DNA of 5,496 bases. It comes from an uncultured Actinomyces sp. GTDB lineage: Bacteria > Actinomycetota > Actinomycetes > Actinomycetales > Actinomycetaceae. This document shows, piece after piece, positions 4,481 to 5,496 of this stretch. Made by a program: the position numbers and the translations under genes. Where the stretch lies: NCBI GenBank assembly GCA_938041695.1, contig CALISI010000079.1, positions 1 to 5,496 of the forward strand. The letters run 5' to 3'. The stretch's first letter is position 1, and every line of letters begins with the position of its first letter. Under the pieces are notes generated by a model, which was not told the origin of the DNA, did no database searches, and saw only the letters and a program-made list of their open reading frames with translations.

Positions 4481-5496
4481 TCACTTGCCTTCCGGCAGGT
4501 GGTAGAAGCCATCCTCGCCCAGGCGTGCCGACGGATCCAGCAGGATCGCGGCCTCAACCTCGTGGGCGTCACCCGCGATGCCGGCAGCCGGGTCGTCGGG
4601 CAGGCGGCGACCCTCCACCGAGGTGAACAGCGGGGCGTGGCCCAGCATGCCCATCTCGATGTGACGCTGGCCGTTGCGCAGTCGGCGATCTGATGCCGTG
4701 CGCCATGCCTCGAGGCGCTCACGTCCGGCCTCACGCTCCACGATGGCCTCGAAGGCGGCCGGGTTAACCAGCGCCAGGAAGCCGGAGACGTGACCGAAGC
4801 CGAGCGAGGTCGCGAACGCCGCACGCACAGGTCCGCGAGAGGACAGGTCCAGCGGGGAACGCAGCCACACGAGCGGGCTGTACTGCTCCATCGCGTCGTC
4901 GACGCAATCCAGCGCGACGTTCGCGGGGATCAGACCCGTGCGGAACACGTCGATGATGCCGCCCACCTGGAACACGCACGCGCCGCCCTTCGCGTGACCC
5001 GTGAGGGTCTTCTGCGAGATGACCAGCAGTGGGTTGCCGGGGGTACGGCCCAGCGCCATGCCGACGCGGGTGTGCAGATCCGACTCGTTGGGGTCGTTGG
5101 CGTTCGTGGACGTGTCGTGCTTGGACACGAAGGCCACGTCGTCGATACCCACGCCGAGCTCGCCGAGGTTGCGGGCGATGACCGAGTCGCGTCCGCCGCG
5201 CGCCACCGCGAGGGCACCCAGGCCGGGCGCCGGAATCGAGGTGTGCGCACCATCGCTGAAGGTCTGCGCGTGTCCCACGACTGCCAGGACCGGCAGGTTC
5301 ATGTCGAGCGCCACCGACGCGCGGGTCAGCAGCACGGTACCGCCACCTTGCGCCTCGACGAAGCCGCCGCGGCGGCGGTCGTTAGCGCGCGAGACGAAGC
5401 GCGAGGAAATGCCGCGAGCGAGCAGCTCGTTCGAGTTCGCCGTCGCGTTCATCGCGCCGAAGCCCACGATCGACTCCACCTGGATGTCGTCAATCG
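4481..5496 (-). CDS. fas: Type I fatty acid synthase, C-terminal ketoacyl synthase part (partial, 5' truncated)
   Basis: This is the last 337 residues of the giant multidomain FAS that makes fatty acids de novo in the cytosol of mycobacteria, corynebacteria, Actinomyces and bifidobacteria. The frame is open to the right edge and begins IDDIQVESIVGFGAMNAT, mid-domain; the apparent GTG start at 5479 is an internal Val codon. The visible part is the C-terminal half of the beta-ketoacyl synthase domain. Two of the Cys-His-His active-site residues are present: the His in VSKHDTSTNANDPNE (codon 5119-5117) and the His in KTLTGHAKGGA (codon 4996-4994). The nucleophilic Cys would lie beyond the window. 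SRANDRRRGGFVEAQGGGTVLL and TSLGFGHVSGFLALV are typical of this domain. The tail from about 4730 onward (EREAGRERLEAW ... FYHLPEGK) is the usual C-terminal extension. It is followed by acpS after 3 bases in the same orientation, the conserved actinobacterial fas-acpS order, which links synthase with its activating enzyme. Confidence 0.95.
   Translation of the reverse strand, partial: IDDIQVESIVGFGAMNATANSNELLARGISSRFVSRANDRRRGGFVEAQGGGTVLLTRASVALDMNLPVLAVVGHAQTFSDGAHTSIPAPGLGALAVARGGRDSVIARNLGELGVGIDDVAFVSKHDTSTNANDPNESDLHTRVGMALGRTPGNPLLVISQKTLTGHAKGGACVFQVGGIIDVFRTGLIPANVALDCVDDAMEQYSPLVWLRSPLDLSSRGPVRAAFATSLGFGHVSGFLALVNPAAFEAIVEREAGRERLEAWRTASDRRLRNGQRHIEMGMLGHAPLFTSVEGRRLPDDPAAGIAGDAHEVEAAILLDPSARLGEDGFYHLPEGK

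Noticed and set aside
4064..4693. 209-residue plus-strand open frame over acpS and the fas end
   Set aside because: It is the complement of two confidently identified genes, with no independent support.

Overview
The window is high-GC DNA with densely packed genes from an actinobacterium. The best guess is the Actinomyces/Schaalia group (Actinomycetaceae): it carries the C-terminal part of a type I (multidomain) fatty acid synthase followed directly by its own acpS, an actinobacterial-type oligoribonuclease, and apparent leaderless promoter-gene junctions. The orn and acpS-fas genes also lie close together in Mycobacterium tuberculosis (Rv2511, Rv2523c, Rv2524c), so the right half looks like ordinary conserved chromosome. 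There is no sign of phage, transposon, CRISPR or tRNA/rRNA genes.

Layout, left to right. Positions 1-57 are probably the last 18 codons of a plus-strand gene, closed by a strong 16-bp hairpin (76-110). The next 240 bases form an elaborate control region. It holds a cluster of overlapping palindromes (131-155), a sigma70-like promoter (163-191), and a 21-codon ORF (198-263) that appears to be leaderless and in which 10 of 21 residues are Cys or Met. A hairpin whose 5' arm contains the stop codon of that ORF follows, with competing alternative pairings. Then comes a stand-alone OmpR/PhoB-type winged-helix regulator (354-785, plus). The regulator converges on ilvA (threonine dehydratase, 963-2249, minus), with a shared hairpin terminator in between (901-943).

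ilvA is divergent from orn (oligoribonuclease, 2344-2982, plus), which appears to start at a GTG on a leaderless transcript. orn ends in a 15-bp hairpin terminator (3000-3033). A short gap then carries two perfect DnaA boxes plus a degenerate third, all spaced exactly 30 bp apart. They lie in front of an unusual single-stranded-DNA-binding-protein paralogue (3228-4016, plus) with a long disordered tail. Its stop codon overlaps the stop of the convergent acpS (4013-4477, minus) by 4 bp. acpS lies 3 bp downstream of fas (4481 to the right edge, minus, partial), so synthase and activating enzyme form one translation-coupled operon.

The most original signals are the sulfur-residue-rich leader peptide with its attenuator-like RNA in front of the winged-helix gene, and the DnaA-box array in front of the ssb paralogue. 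Both are inferences from sequence pattern and have not been tested.
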